Of a DNA stretch of 20,578 nucleotides, positions 6,576 through 14,267 are shown in pieces. This DNA is from Pseudomonadota bacterium (GTDB taxonomy: Bacteria; Pseudomonadota; Alphaproteobacteria; Rhizobiales; Methylopilaceae), in contig JAEZCD010000241.1 of NCBI GenBank assembly GCA_023430145.1, forward strand, positions 1 through 20,578, given 5' to 3'. How positions within the stretch are numbered: the stretch's first letter is position 1; each line of letters begins with the position of its first letter. Under the pieces are notes generated by a model, which saw only the letters and a list, made by a program, of their open reading frames with translations, searched no databases and had not been told where the DNA came from. The position numbers and the translations under genes were made by a program.

Positions 6576-7556
6576 ATGGCCGAGAGCAGCATCACCGACG
6601 TGCGTGTCCCTGCGGGCGACGCCGGGCCGGGCTATTCCGGCTGGATCGGCCGTGCGGTTCGCTCGCCCGCCTATGCCTGGACGATCGGCCTCGTCGCCAA
6701 CAGCGCCCGGGCGCGGCTCGTGCTGCTGATCGTGCTGCCGCTGGCCTGGATCGTCATGCTGCACATCGGCCCGATCTATCAGATGGGCCGCATCAGCTTC
6801 ATGCGCGTCTACCCGCCGCCGGCCGAGGGCGCGGAGTGGACGCTGTTCAACTACCGGCTGTTCTTCCAGGAGCCGCTCTACTTTTTGCCCTTCGTGCGCA
6901 GCCTGATCTTCGCCGCCGGGGTGACGGCGGTGACGCTCGTCGTCGTCTATCCGGTCGCCTACTACGTCGCCAAGGTGATCCGGCCCGCCAATCGCACGCG
7001 CGCCCTGCTCTTGCTGCTGGTGCCGTTCTGGGCCGGCGAGATCATCCGCGTGTTCTCGGTCATCATGCTGCTCGCCAACCGCGGCGCCGTAAACGTCCTC
7101 TTGCGCGAGCTCGGCTTCATCGACCGGCCGATCCCGATGCTCTACACCTATTTCTCGCTGAGCTTCGGCGTCGTCTACCTGCTCGCGCTCTACATGCTGC
7201 TGCCGCTCTATTCGGCGATCGAGAAGATCCCGCAGCAGCTTATCGACGCCGCCGCCGATCTTGGCGCGGGTCCCTTCCAGCGCTTCCGCCGGGTCATCCT
7301 GCCGCTGTCGAAGGACGGCGTCGTCTCCGGCTGCAGCCTCGTCTACCTGATCTCGATCGGCGTGTTCTCCGCGCCGTTGCTGCTCGGCGGCCCCGACACG
7401 GTCATCTTCCCCGAGATCATCGCCAGCCTGTTCCACGGCTCGAGCGACAAGTGGCCGCCCGGCGCCGCCTTCTCGATCCTCATGCTGATCGTCTCGCTGT
7501 CGACCGTCGGCCTGTTCATGCGGGTCGCCGGCGGCCGTTCCGTCCGGCTGATGTGA
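6576..7556 (+). CDS. ABC transporter permease (PotB-like)
   Basis: The 326-residue protein has a short cytoplasmic N-terminus (about 1-45) and six hydrophobic segments. The cytoplasmic EAA loop LIDAAADLGAGPFQRFRRVILP (about 222-243), which docks on the ATPase, is intact. Together with the following permease it should form the heterodimeric channel of a type I importer. The start ATG at 6576 is the first after the hairpin, with only a weak purine-rich ribosome binding site, which fits lower expression than the binding protein. The stop is 7 bp before the next permease. Confidence 0.92.
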   Translation: MAESSITDVRVPAGDAGPGYSGWIGRAVRSPAYAWTIGLVANSARARLVLLIVLPLAWIVMLHIGPIYQMGRISFMRVYPPPAEGAEWTLFNYRLFFQEPLYFLPFVRSLIFAAGVTAVTLVVVYPVAYYVAKVIRPANRTRALLLLLVPFWAGEIIRVFSVIMLLANRGAVNVLLRELGFIDRPIPMLYTYFSLSFGVVYLLALYMLLPLYSAIEKIPQQLIDAAADLGAGPFQRFRRVILPLSKDGVVSGCSLVYLISIGVFSAPLLLGGPDTVIFPEIIASLFHGSSDKWPPGAAFSILMLIVSLSTVGLFMRVAGGRSVRLM

Positions 7557-7563
7557 GGCGCCC

Positions 7564-8355
7564 GTGAGCCGCTACTTCAACGATCTGCCGCGCACGGCGC
7601 TGTCGGCCTCCTACTGGCTGTTCGTCATCTATCTCCTGTTGCCGCTCTCGCTGATGATGGCGATCAGCTTCAAGGACGCCAATTTCATCGCCTTCCCGAT
7701 CAGCACCTGGACGCTCGACTGGTACGGGAAGGTCCTGCAGGACCGGCAGTTCCTCGGCGCCGTCGGCTACTCGCTCTTCATCGCCACGCTGGTGACGGTG
7801 TTCGCGATCGTCATCGGCGTCTGGACGGCGCTCTTGATCGCCGCCGACGGCGTGCGCGGACGGGCGGTCATCTTCGCGCTCGCCTGCCTGCCGGCGGTGG
7901 TGCCGGGGCTGATCAACGCCATCTCGCTGCGCATCTTCATCCGCGAGCTCGACATCCCGACCGGCACCGGCGCCATCATCCTCGGCCATACCGTGCACGC
8001 GGTGCCGTTCGTCGTCGTCATGGTGCTGACGCGGCTGCGGTCGATGCCGGCGAGCCTGATCGATGCCGCGCGCGACCTCGGCGCCGACAGCTTCGTCGCC
8101 TTCCTGCGTGTCACTGTGCCTTTCCTCGCCCCCGCTCTCGCCGGCGGCGCGATCTTCTGCGTGCTGACCAGCATCGACGATTTCGTCCGCACCTTCTTCC
8201 TCGGCGGCTACCAGGCGACGCTGCCGATGCTGATCTTCGCCAAGATCCAGGGCGGCATGTCGCCCGAGGTCAACGCCATCGCCACCATCGTGCTCGTCGT
8301 GACGGCCGCCGTCGGCCTCTGGGCGGAGCACTTCATGCGCCGTTTGAGGGCCTGA
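7564..8355 (+). CDS. ABC transporter permease (PotC-like)
   Basis: The 263-residue protein has six predicted membrane segments and an EAA loop LIDAARDLGADSFVAFLRVTVP (about 165-186). The size and the short N-terminus are typical of the PotC partner. The GTG start (7564) is 7 bp after the upstream stop, and the encoded N-terminus (MSRYFNDLPRTALSASYW) runs straight into the first membrane segment. Only 3 bp separate its stop from the ATPase gene, indicating co-transcription and coupling. It should form the second half of the transmembrane pore. Confidence 0.92.
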   Translation: MSRYFNDLPRTALSASYWLFVIYLLLPLSLMMAISFKDANFIAFPISTWTLDWYGKVLQDRQFLGAVGYSLFIATLVTVFAIVIGVWTALLIAADGVRGRAVIFALACLPAVVPGLINAISLRIFIRELDIPTGTGAIILGHTVHAVPFVVVMVLTRLRSMPASLIDAARDLGADSFVAFLRVTVPFLAPALAGGAIFCVLTSIDDFVRTFFLGGYQATLPMLIFAKIQGGMSPEVNAIATIVLVVTAAVGLWAEHFMRRLRA

Positions 8356-8358
8356 CCG

Positions 8359-9429
8359 ATGCCCCCCGTCGTCCACTTTCGCAACGTCAGCAAGAGCTAC
8401 GGGCAGGTACTCGCGCTCGACGATCTCGACCTCACGGTCGAGGCCGGCCAGTTCGTCACGCTGCTCGGCCCGTCCGGCTGCGGCAAGTCGACGACGCTTC
8501 GCCTGCTCGGCGGCTTCGAGACCCCGACCTCGGGGACGATCTGGCTCGACGGCCGCGACATCACGCGCCTGCCGCCCAACAAGCGCAACGTCAACATCGT
8601 CTTCCAGGACTACGCGCTGTTCCCGCATCTCAGCGTCAGGCGCAACATCGCCTTCGGGCTCGAGCTGAAAGGCCTCGCCTCGCCCGAGATCCACGCCCGT
8701 ACGATGGAGCTGCTGTCGCTCGTGCAGCTCGTCGACTACGGCGACCGGATGCCGGCGCAGCTTTCCGGCGGCCAGCGCCAGCGCGTCGCGCTGATGCGCG
8801 CGCTCGCCCCCGATCCGAACGTGCTCCTGCTCGACGAGCCGCTGAGCGCGCTCGACGCCAACCTGCGCGAGCAGATGCAGATCGAGCTGAAGGACATCCA
8901 GAAGCGCACCGGCAAGACCTTCATGTTCGTCACGCACGACCAGGAGGAGGCGCTCACCATGTCCGACGTCGTCGTGGTGATGAACAGCGGCCGCATCGAG
9001 CAGATGGGCGATCCGCACACGCTCTATTCGCGCCCGCGCAGCCGCTTCGTGGCCAATTTCATCGGCCGCAGCAACCTCATCGAGGGCGAGACGCTGGCGC
9101 GTGAAGGCGACACGACGGCGATCCGCTGGAGCGGCGACGTCATCCAGGCGAACAGCAACGGCCAGCGCCCCGCCGCTGGCAGCCGCGTCGCCGTCGCCGT
9201 GCGGCCCGAGGCGATCTATTGCCTGCCCGAGGAGCCGGCCGAGGGGTTCGCGGTGCGCGGACGCATCGGCAACCGCATCTTCAAGGGCAGCCACACGATG
9301 CTCGAGATCGAGTTTCCGGGGCGCCAGCCCATCACCGCGGCGCTCGACCCGAAGGCGCTCGCGCGCATCAGCGGCGACGAGGTGTTCGTCGGCTGGCGCC
9401 GCGAGGATGCGGTGGTTCTGGCCGATTGA
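8359..9429 (+). CDS. ABC transporter ATP-binding protein (PotA-like)
   Basis: The 356-residue protein has all nucleotide-binding motifs: Walker A GPSGCGKST (37-45), Q-loop VFQD (Q83), signature LSGGQ (135-139), Walker B VLLLDE (155-160), D-loop SALD and switch His H193. A C-terminal TOBE-type domain (about 250-356, with VAVRPEAI) places it in the PotA/MalK-like group of importer ATPases. It energises the two permeases encoded just upstream. A gap of 66 bp without clear structure separates it from the flavoprotein gene. Confidence 0.93.
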   Translation: MPPVVHFRNVSKSYGQVLALDDLDLTVEAGQFVTLLGPSGCGKSTTLRLLGGFETPTSGTIWLDGRDITRLPPNKRNVNIVFQDYALFPHLSVRRNIAFGLELKGLASPEIHARTMELLSLVQLVDYGDRMPAQLSGGQRQRVALMRALAPDPNVLLLDEPLSALDANLREQMQIELKDIQKRTGKTFMFVTHDQEEALTMSDVVVVMNSGRIEQMGDPHTLYSRPRSRFVANFIGRSNLIEGETLAREGDTTAIRWSGDVIQANSNGQRPAAGSRVAVAVRPEAIYCLPEEPAEGFAVRGRIGNRIFKGSHTMLEIEFPGRQPITAALDPKALARISGDEVFVGWRREDAVVLAD

Positions 9430-9495
9430 GCAGGCGACGGCCCGTCGTCGGCGGGTGAGCGAGGCCGGCGCGTCGGCGTCGGCGGAGGACAGGCT

Positions 9496-10977
9496 TTGAA
9501 GGGACAGGCACCGACAATGATCCGTCAGACCGAGGAGGCGCCCGAGGCGCTCGACCGGCGCGTCCGCTACGACCTCGAATGCTTGAACTATCCGCCGCCG
9601 AACTGGTCGAAGCCGATTCCCTCGCCGGACGGGCGGCCGGTCAGCGATGTCGTCGTCATCGGCGGCGGCATGTGCGGCATGGTCGCCTGGTTCGCGCTGC
9701 GGCGCGCCGGTATCGGCAACATGCGCATCATTGACCGCTCGCCACGCGGCGAGGAGGGGCCCTGGGTCACCTATGCGCGCATGGAGACGCTGCGCTCGCC
9801 GAAGCAGTTGCTCGGCCCGGCGCTCGGCATGGCCTCGCTCACCTTCCGGGCCTGGTTTACGGCCCGCTTCGGCGAGAGAGCCTGGGAGGACCTCTACCGC
9901 ATCCCGCGCACCATGTGGATGGACTACCTCAGATGGTACCGCGAGGTGCTGGACATCCCGATCGAGAACGACACGCATGTCGAGCGGATCCTGCCCCGCG
10001 CCGACGGGCTGATCGAGCTCGTGGTCGCCGGCGGCGGCAACATCCTCACTCGAAAAGTGGTGATGGCGATGGGCCGCGAGGGGCTCGCGGCGCCGACCAT
10101 CCCCGACTTCGTGGCGCCGATCGAGCGGCACCGGCTCTGGGCGCACTCGTCCGACACGATCGACGGCGAGCGGCTGCGCGGCAAACGCGTCGTCGTCATC
10201 GGCGTCGGCGCCTCGGCGGTCGACAACGCCGCCGAGGCGCTCGAGGCGGGCGCGGCCGAGGTGCGGCTGCTCGCCCGCCGCAAGGAGATGCCGACCGTCA
10301 ACAAGCTGATGGGCATCGGCTCCTACGGCGTCACCGCCGGCTTCCCGCGCGTCGCTCCCGAATGGCGCTGGCGGCTGATGGACTATGCGACCAAGCAGCA
10401 GACGCCGGCGCCGCACAACTCGACCCTGCGCGTCAGCCGCCATCCCAACGCCTATTTCCACTTCGACTGCGGCATCGGCTCGATACGCGAGGAGAACGGC
10501 GAGGTCGTCATCACCACGGTGCACGGCCGGGTGTTCCGCACCGACTTCGTCATCCTCGGGACCGGCTTCGACGTCGATCCGAGGAGCCGCGCGGAGCTCG
10601 GCGACTATCGCGATGCCATCGCCTGCTGGGAGGACCGCTACACGCCGCCGCCCGCGGAGGCCAACCGCGCCCTCGGCCGCTTCCCCTGGCTCGCCGAGGA
10701 CTTCGCCTTCACCGAAAAGGTGCCGGGAACGGCGCCGTGGCTCGCCGACATCCACTGCTTCAACTACGGGGCGACGATGAGCCTCGGCAAGGTCAGCGGC
10801 GACATCCCGGCCATCAGCGAGGGCGCGCTCTGGCTCGCCCGCGGCGTCGCCGGCGCGCTGTTCGAGCGCGACGTCGACTATCACTGGCAAGGTCTCCTGG
10901 CTTACAGCAAGCCCGAGCTCGACGGCTCGGAATGGACCGACGCCGACGCCGTCGTCCCGCAGCAGAAGAGCGCCTGA
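9496..10977 (+). CDS. FAD/NAD(P)-binding oxidoreductase, flavin monooxygenase-like
   Basis: The 493-residue protein has an FAD Rossmann motif DVVVIGGGMCG (51-61), a second NAD(P)H Rossmann motif RVVVIGVGAS (231-240) after about 170 residues, and the late ILGTGFDVD segment (353-361) seen in flavin-containing monooxygenases and related enzymes. Such enzymes use NADPH and O2 to hydroxylate N, S or C atoms. The Baeyer-Villiger/FMO fingerprint FxGxxxHxxxW/D is not recognisable: the equivalent stretch reads RHRLWAHSSD (211-220). It is therefore an atypical member with unknown substrate. The TTG at 9496 is preferred as start because GGAGGA lies exactly 6 nt upstream. The ATG at 9517 lacks a comparable ribosome binding site and would remove 7 residues. 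Confidence 0.85.
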   Translation: MKGQAPTMIRQTEEAPEALDRRVRYDLECLNYPPPNWSKPIPSPDGRPVSDVVVIGGGMCGMVAWFALRRAGIGNMRIIDRSPRGEEGPWVTYARMETLRSPKQLLGPALGMASLTFRAWFTARFGERAWEDLYRIPRTMWMDYLRWYREVLDIPIENDTHVERILPRADGLIELVVAGGGNILTRKVVMAMGREGLAAPTIPDFVAPIERHRLWAHSSDTIDGERLRGKRVVVIGVGASAVDNAAEALEAGAAEVRLLARRKEMPTVNKLMGIGSYGVTAGFPRVAPEWRWRLMDYATKQQTPAPHNSTLRVSRHPNAYFHFDCGIGSIREENGEVVITTVHGRVFRTDFVILGTGFDVDPRSRAELGDYRDAIACWEDRYTPPPAEANRALGRFPWLAEDFAFTEKVPGTAPWLADIHCFNYGATMSLGKVSGDIPAISEGALWLARGVAGALFERDVDYHWQGLLAYSKPELDGSEWTDADAVVPQQKSA

Positions 10978-10985
10978 GACCAGCG

Positions 10986-11579
10986 ATGCCGAAGAAGACC
11001 GTCTACTACTATCACGCTCTCTCCTCGCCCTGGGCCTATCTCGGCTGGCCGCAGTTCAAGGCGCTGATCGAGAAGCACGATCTCGACGTCGTGGTCCGGC
11101 CGACGCGCATCGTCCCCGACAATGGCGGCGTGCCGCTGCGCACGCGGCCGCAGCCGCGGCAGGATTATCACGCCGTCGAGCTCGACCGCTGGCGCAAGCG
11201 CCTGAACATGCCGCTGGTGCTGAAGCCGAAATACTATCCGACCAACAACGAGTTCTCGGCCCGCATGGTGATCGCAGCCGACCGCGAGGGGCTGCCGGCG
11301 CTCGAGCTCAGCCACGCGCTGCTGCGCGCCCTGTGGAGCGAGGAGAAGGACGTCACCGTGCCCGAGGTCCGCATCGCGATCGCCGACGGGCTCGGCCTCG
11401 ACGGTGCGAAGCTGCAGGCGATGGAGGACGAGCCGGAGATCATGCAGGCATGGCTCGACAGCCACGAGGAGGCCAAGCGGCGCGGCGTCTTCGGCACCCC
11501 GACCTGGATCTACGAGGACGTCCTCTACTGGGGGCAGGATCGGCTGAGCTTCCTCGACGAGGCGCTGTCGGCGAAGTGA
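10986..11579 (+). CDS. DsbA-family protein, 2-hydroxychromene-2-carboxylate isomerase-like
   Basis: The 197-residue protein has a thioredoxin/GST-kappa fold: N-terminal strand VYYYHALSSPWAYLG (6-20), in which the SPWAYLG segment replaces the CxxC of DsbA with the Ser used by HCCA isomerases to bind glutathione, a helical insert, and the C-terminal GVFGTPTWIYEDVLYWGQDRLSFLDEAL with the cis-Pro at 172. HCCA isomerases act in aromatic-ring catabolism with glutathione, but the family is used for many GSH-dependent steps. There is no signal peptide, so it is cytoplasmic. It begins 8 bp after the flavoprotein gene, and its stop overlaps the next start (TGATG). Confidence 0.87.
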   Translation: MPKKTVYYYHALSSPWAYLGWPQFKALIEKHDLDVVVRPTRIVPDNGGVPLRTRPQPRQDYHAVELDRWRKRLNMPLVLKPKYYPTNNEFSARMVIAADREGLPALELSHALLRALWSEEKDVTVPEVRIAIADGLGLDGAKLQAMEDEPEIMQAWLDSHEEAKRRGVFGTPTWIYEDVLYWGQDRLSFLDEALSAK

Positions 11580-12091
11580 TGGATCAGGTGATGACGCCGC
11601 CCGAGCCCGACGTGATCGACGCGGTGCTGGGCCTCGAGCGCTCGCCGGCGACCGCCGAGCTGCGCGATCAGCGCCCGACGCTGAAGCGCCTCACCCAGAC
11701 GAGCTACGCCGCCGCACTTCGCCCGCAGGAGCCCGGAAACTTCTCTTACGCCATGCGCGCGGCCCTCGCCGCCCGCTTGGCCGGCCTGTGGAAGTGCGCC
11801 GAGCTCGCCGCGCATTATCGCGGCGCGCTCGCCGCCGAAGCGCCCGGGGAGGCGGAGACGAAGATCGCCGATCCCGGCTGGCGGCCGGCGGAGGCGGGCC
11901 GGACCGCCGCGATCCTGCGCCATGTCGACCTCGTGACGCTGTCGCCGAAGCAGGCGACGCGGGCCGACATCGAGGCGCTGCAGGCGGCTGGGCTCGACGA
12001 TCGCGACATCGTCACGCTCGCCGGGATCATCGCTTACGTGAACTACCAGATCCTGGTCGTCGCCGGCCTGAAAATGCTGCGGGATCACTGA
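11579..12091 (+). CDS. CMD-domain protein, degenerate AhpD-like partner (possibly Avi_7170 family)
   Basis: The 170-residue protein opens DVIDAVLGLERSPATAELRDQRP, then LTQTSYAAALRP, and ends in the helical IAYVNYQILVVAGLKML typical of carboxymuconolactone-decarboxylase/AhpD-fold proteins. It lacks the CxxC: only one cysteine (C73 in LWKCAELAAHY) remains near the expected site, so it is unlikely to be a CxxC peroxidase by itself. From memory it resembles the 'CMD domain protein, Avi_7170 family', which is encoded next to an 'alkylhydroperoxidase domain protein, Avi_7169 family', exactly as here. That assignment is recall and not a computed match. The start ATG overlaps the upstream stop by one base. 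A one-base gap precedes the partner gene. Confidence 0.75.
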   Translation: MDQVMTPPEPDVIDAVLGLERSPATAELRDQRPTLKRLTQTSYAAALRPQEPGNFSYAMRAALAARLAGLWKCAELAAHYRGALAAEAPGEAETKIADPGWRPAEAGRTAAILRHVDLVTLSPKQATRADIEALQAAGLDDRDIVTLAGIIAYVNYQILVVAGLKMLRDH

Positions 12092-12092
12092 G

Positions 12093-12671
12093 ATGTCCGA
12101 CGCCGTCCACGAATTCACCACCGAGGCGCTCGGCTGGCGCCCGCATGTGACGCCGGTCGACCTCGCCTCGGCGACGCCGGCCCAGCTCGACGCGCTGCAG
12201 ACGACGCCGTCCAACACCGGCATCTCCGCCTATGTCCTGGTGCTGGCGCACGAGCCCGAGACGCTGCGCGAGCGCACCCCGCTGTTCAACGACATCATGT
12301 ACAGCCCCGGCGGCCTCTCGCGCGGCGGGCGCGAGCTCGGCGCGCTCGGCGCCTCCGTTGTCAACCGCTGCATCTTCTGCGCGGCGGTGCACGCGGCCCG
12401 CTACATCCAGCTCGAGAAGAAGCCGGACGTCGTGGAGGAGATCTACGCCCGCGAGACGGCGGCCGACCTGCCGCCGCGCGAGCAGGCGATGTTCAACTTC
12501 GCCGTCGACCTCACTTCCGATCCCGGCAATGTCGGTCCCTACCATCTCAACCATTTGCGCGAGGTCGGCCTGACCGATCTCGAGATCCTCGACCTCATCC
12601 ACTCGGTGGCGATCTTCGGCTGGGCCAATCGGCTGATGCACACGCTCGGCGAGCCGCACCGCAAGGAGTGA
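12093..12671 (+). CDS. Alkylhydroperoxidase (AhpD)-domain protein, peroxidase-related (possibly Avi_7169 family)
   Basis: The 192-residue protein contains the complete AhpD motif E81-x11-C93-x2-C96-x3-H100 (in RELGALGASVV-NRCIFCAAVH), the peroxidatic/resolving cysteine pair with its proton relay. N-terminal EALGWRPHVTPVDLASATPAQLDAL resembles the Avi_7169-type subfamily. AhpD-fold proteins reduce (hydro)peroxides or, in related proteins, use the same site for other thiol chemistry. It is translated from an ATG one base after the stop of its degenerate partner, suggesting a stoichiometric complex. In this operon it could protect against peroxide produced by the flavoprotein or act directly on the substrate. 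Confidence 0.85.
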   Translation: MSDAVHEFTTEALGWRPHVTPVDLASATPAQLDALQTTPSNTGISAYVLVLAHEPETLRERTPLFNDIMYSPGGLSRGGRELGALGASVVNRCIFCAAVHAARYIQLEKKPDVVEEIYARETAADLPPREQAMFNFAVDLTSDPGNVGPYHLNHLREVGLTDLEILDLIHSVAIFGWANRLMHTLGEPHRKE

Positions 12672-12680
12672 GTCGGGCCG

Positions 12681-14015
12681 ATGGCGACCTCGGTGGCGGG
12701 CGCCGCACGGCCCTTCGAGGTCGGGCACCGCGACGTGCTCGGCATCGCGCTGCCGATGATGGTCGCCTACCTGTCGACGCCGCTCGTCGGGCTCGTTGCG
12801 ATGGGCGTCATCGGCCAGCTCGGCGAGGAGGCGCTGGTCGGCGGCGTCGCGCTCGCCGCGGTCATCTTCGACGTCGTCTTCATGACGCTGAATTTCCTGC
12901 GCGGCGCCACGACCGGCTTCACTGCGCAGTCGGTCGGCGCCGGCGATCGCGTCGAGCAGCAGAGCATGCTGCTCGGCGCCCTCCTCGTCGCCCTCGCCTG
13001 CGGCCTCGCCATCCTTTTGCTGCAGGTGCCGATCGGCATGCTAGGTCTCGCGGCCCTCGGCGCCGAGGGGCCGGTCGCGGACGCGGCCCTCGTCTATTTC
13101 GGCTGGCGGGTGTGGTCGGCGCCGGCCGTGCTGCTGAACTTCGTCATCTTCGGCTGGATCATCGGTCTCGGCCGCGCCTTCACCGCTATGGCGCTGCAGG
13201 CGCTGCTGAACGGGCTGCACCTCGCTCTCAGCCTCTGGTGGGTGCTCGGCCTCGGCTGGGGCGTCGCCGGCCTCGCGCTCGCGAGCCTCGCGGCCGAGGC
13301 GGTGACCGCCGCGGTCGGGCTCGCCATCGTCGTCGCCCTCACCGAGCCCGGCCTCTGGCGGCTGCCCGGCCCGGCCGCGCTGCGCCGCATGTTCGCCGTC
13401 AACGGCGACATGATGATCCGCTCCTTCGCGCTCCTGATCGGCATCTCCTTCTTCACCCGCCAGAGCGGCACGCTCGGCATCGACGTCCTCGCCGCCAACA
13501 CCATCCTCCTGCGCCTCTACTTCTTCGGTGTCGCCTTCCTCGACGGCATCGCCACCGCCGCCGAGCAGCTCGCCGGCCGGGCGGTCGGCGCCCGCTGGCG
13601 GCCGGCCTTCGACCGCATCATCGGCCTAACGACGCTTTGGGGGGTGATCCTTGCCGGTATCGTCTCGCTCGTTTTCCTGCTCGCCGGCCCCTGGGTGATC
13701 GCGCTCGCCGCCCCGACCGAGACGGTGGCGGCGCTCGCCGACGCCTTCCTTCCTTACGTGGTCCTCCTGCCGCTGATCGGCGTCGTCGCCTTCCAGATGG
13801 ACGGCGTCTATATCGGCGCCACCTGGTCGCGCGAGATGCGCAACCTCATGCTGCTGTCGCTGCTCGCCTATTTCGCCGCCTGGGCAGTGCTGCAGCCGCT
13901 GTTCGGCAATCACGGCCTGTGGACGGCGCTGGCCCTGTTCCAGAGCGCCCGCAGCGTCGCTTTCCGTTTCATGCTGCCGCGCCTGGCCACCCGCACCCTC
14001 GGTCCGGCGCACTGA
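12681..14015 (+). CDS. MATE family efflux transporter (DinF-like)
   Basis: The 444-residue protein has about twelve hydrophobic segments in two bundles. Early LGIALPMMVAYLSTPLVGLVAMGVIGQLG and later TLNFLRGATTGFTAQSVGAGD are characteristic of DinF-type MATE pumps, which export cationic or organic compounds in exchange for H+ or Na+. It begins 9 bp after the AhpD-domain gene, so it is probably the last gene of the operon. An exporter at the end of an import/oxidation operon suggests removal of a toxic product or excess substrate. The alternative is an unrelated housekeeping pump (DinF) carried by chance behind the operon. Confidence 0.9.
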   Translation: MATSVAGAARPFEVGHRDVLGIALPMMVAYLSTPLVGLVAMGVIGQLGEEALVGGVALAAVIFDVVFMTLNFLRGATTGFTAQSVGAGDRVEQQSMLLGALLVALACGLAILLLQVPIGMLGLAALGAEGPVADAALVYFGWRVWSAPAVLLNFVIFGWIIGLGRAFTAMALQALLNGLHLALSLWWVLGLGWGVAGLALASLAAEAVTAAVGLAIVVALTEPGLWRLPGPAALRRMFAVNGDMMIRSFALLIGISFFTRQSGTLGIDVLAANTILLRLYFFGVAFLDGIATAAEQLAGRAVGARWRPAFDRIIGLTTLWGVILAGIVSLVFLLAGPWVIALAAPTETVAALADAFLPYVVLLPLIGVVAFQMDGVYIGATWSREMRNLMLLSLLAYFAAWAVLQPLFGNHGLWTALALFQSARSVAFRFMLPRLATRTLGPAH

Positions 14016-14267
14016 TCGCGCCGCCGCCCGAGGACGGTGCATATCCGCGATCGGGATAGGCGCCCGGCGGCTCTCCGTGACACAGGGCCGCAGCCGCCGC
14101 CGGAGCGGCCGGAACAGAGGCGGAAATCACTCCTTTTCGAATTACTCTAATTATAAGCTATTGAAATCACTCGTGAATTGATTGACGGACGAGTCCCCCC
14201 TCCTTAAGGGTGCAGTCATCCGGCGCGCGAGCGTCCCGCCTGCGCGCATCCAGTCCGGAGATCGAAA
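14016..14267 (+). promoter_or_regulatory. Control region of the iron(III)-type ABC genes
   Basis: No gene is present. The left half is GC-rich with no hairpin followed by a T run after the MATE stop. From about 14128 to 14215 composition shifts sharply to AT-rich, as expected for a promoter, and contains the ICE-like sequence at 14135-14151 and an imperfect dyad AAATCAC-TC-GTGAATT (14164-14179). The Shine-Dalgarno GGAG at 14257-14260 precedes the ATG at 14268 by 7 nt. Confidence 0.5.
14135..14151. promoter_or_regulatory. ICE-like (Irr box) candidate upstream of the iron(III) ABC genes
   Basis: TTTCGAA-TTA-CTCTAAT agrees with TTTAGAA-N3-TTCTAAA, the Irr/ICE consensus as I recall it from Rhizobiales, at all but three positions. 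It overlaps the perfect small dyad AATTA-CTC-TAATT (14140-14152). The position, about 120 bp before an iron-type binding protein, fits iron control, but a three-mismatch site is weak evidence. Confidence 0.3.

Noticed and set aside
7516..10890. Very long open frame on the minus strand across the permease, ATPase and flavoprotein genes
   Set aside because: It is rich in Asp, His, Arg and Ala as expected of the antisense of GC-rich codons, has no family resemblance, and covers four well-supported genes on the other strand.
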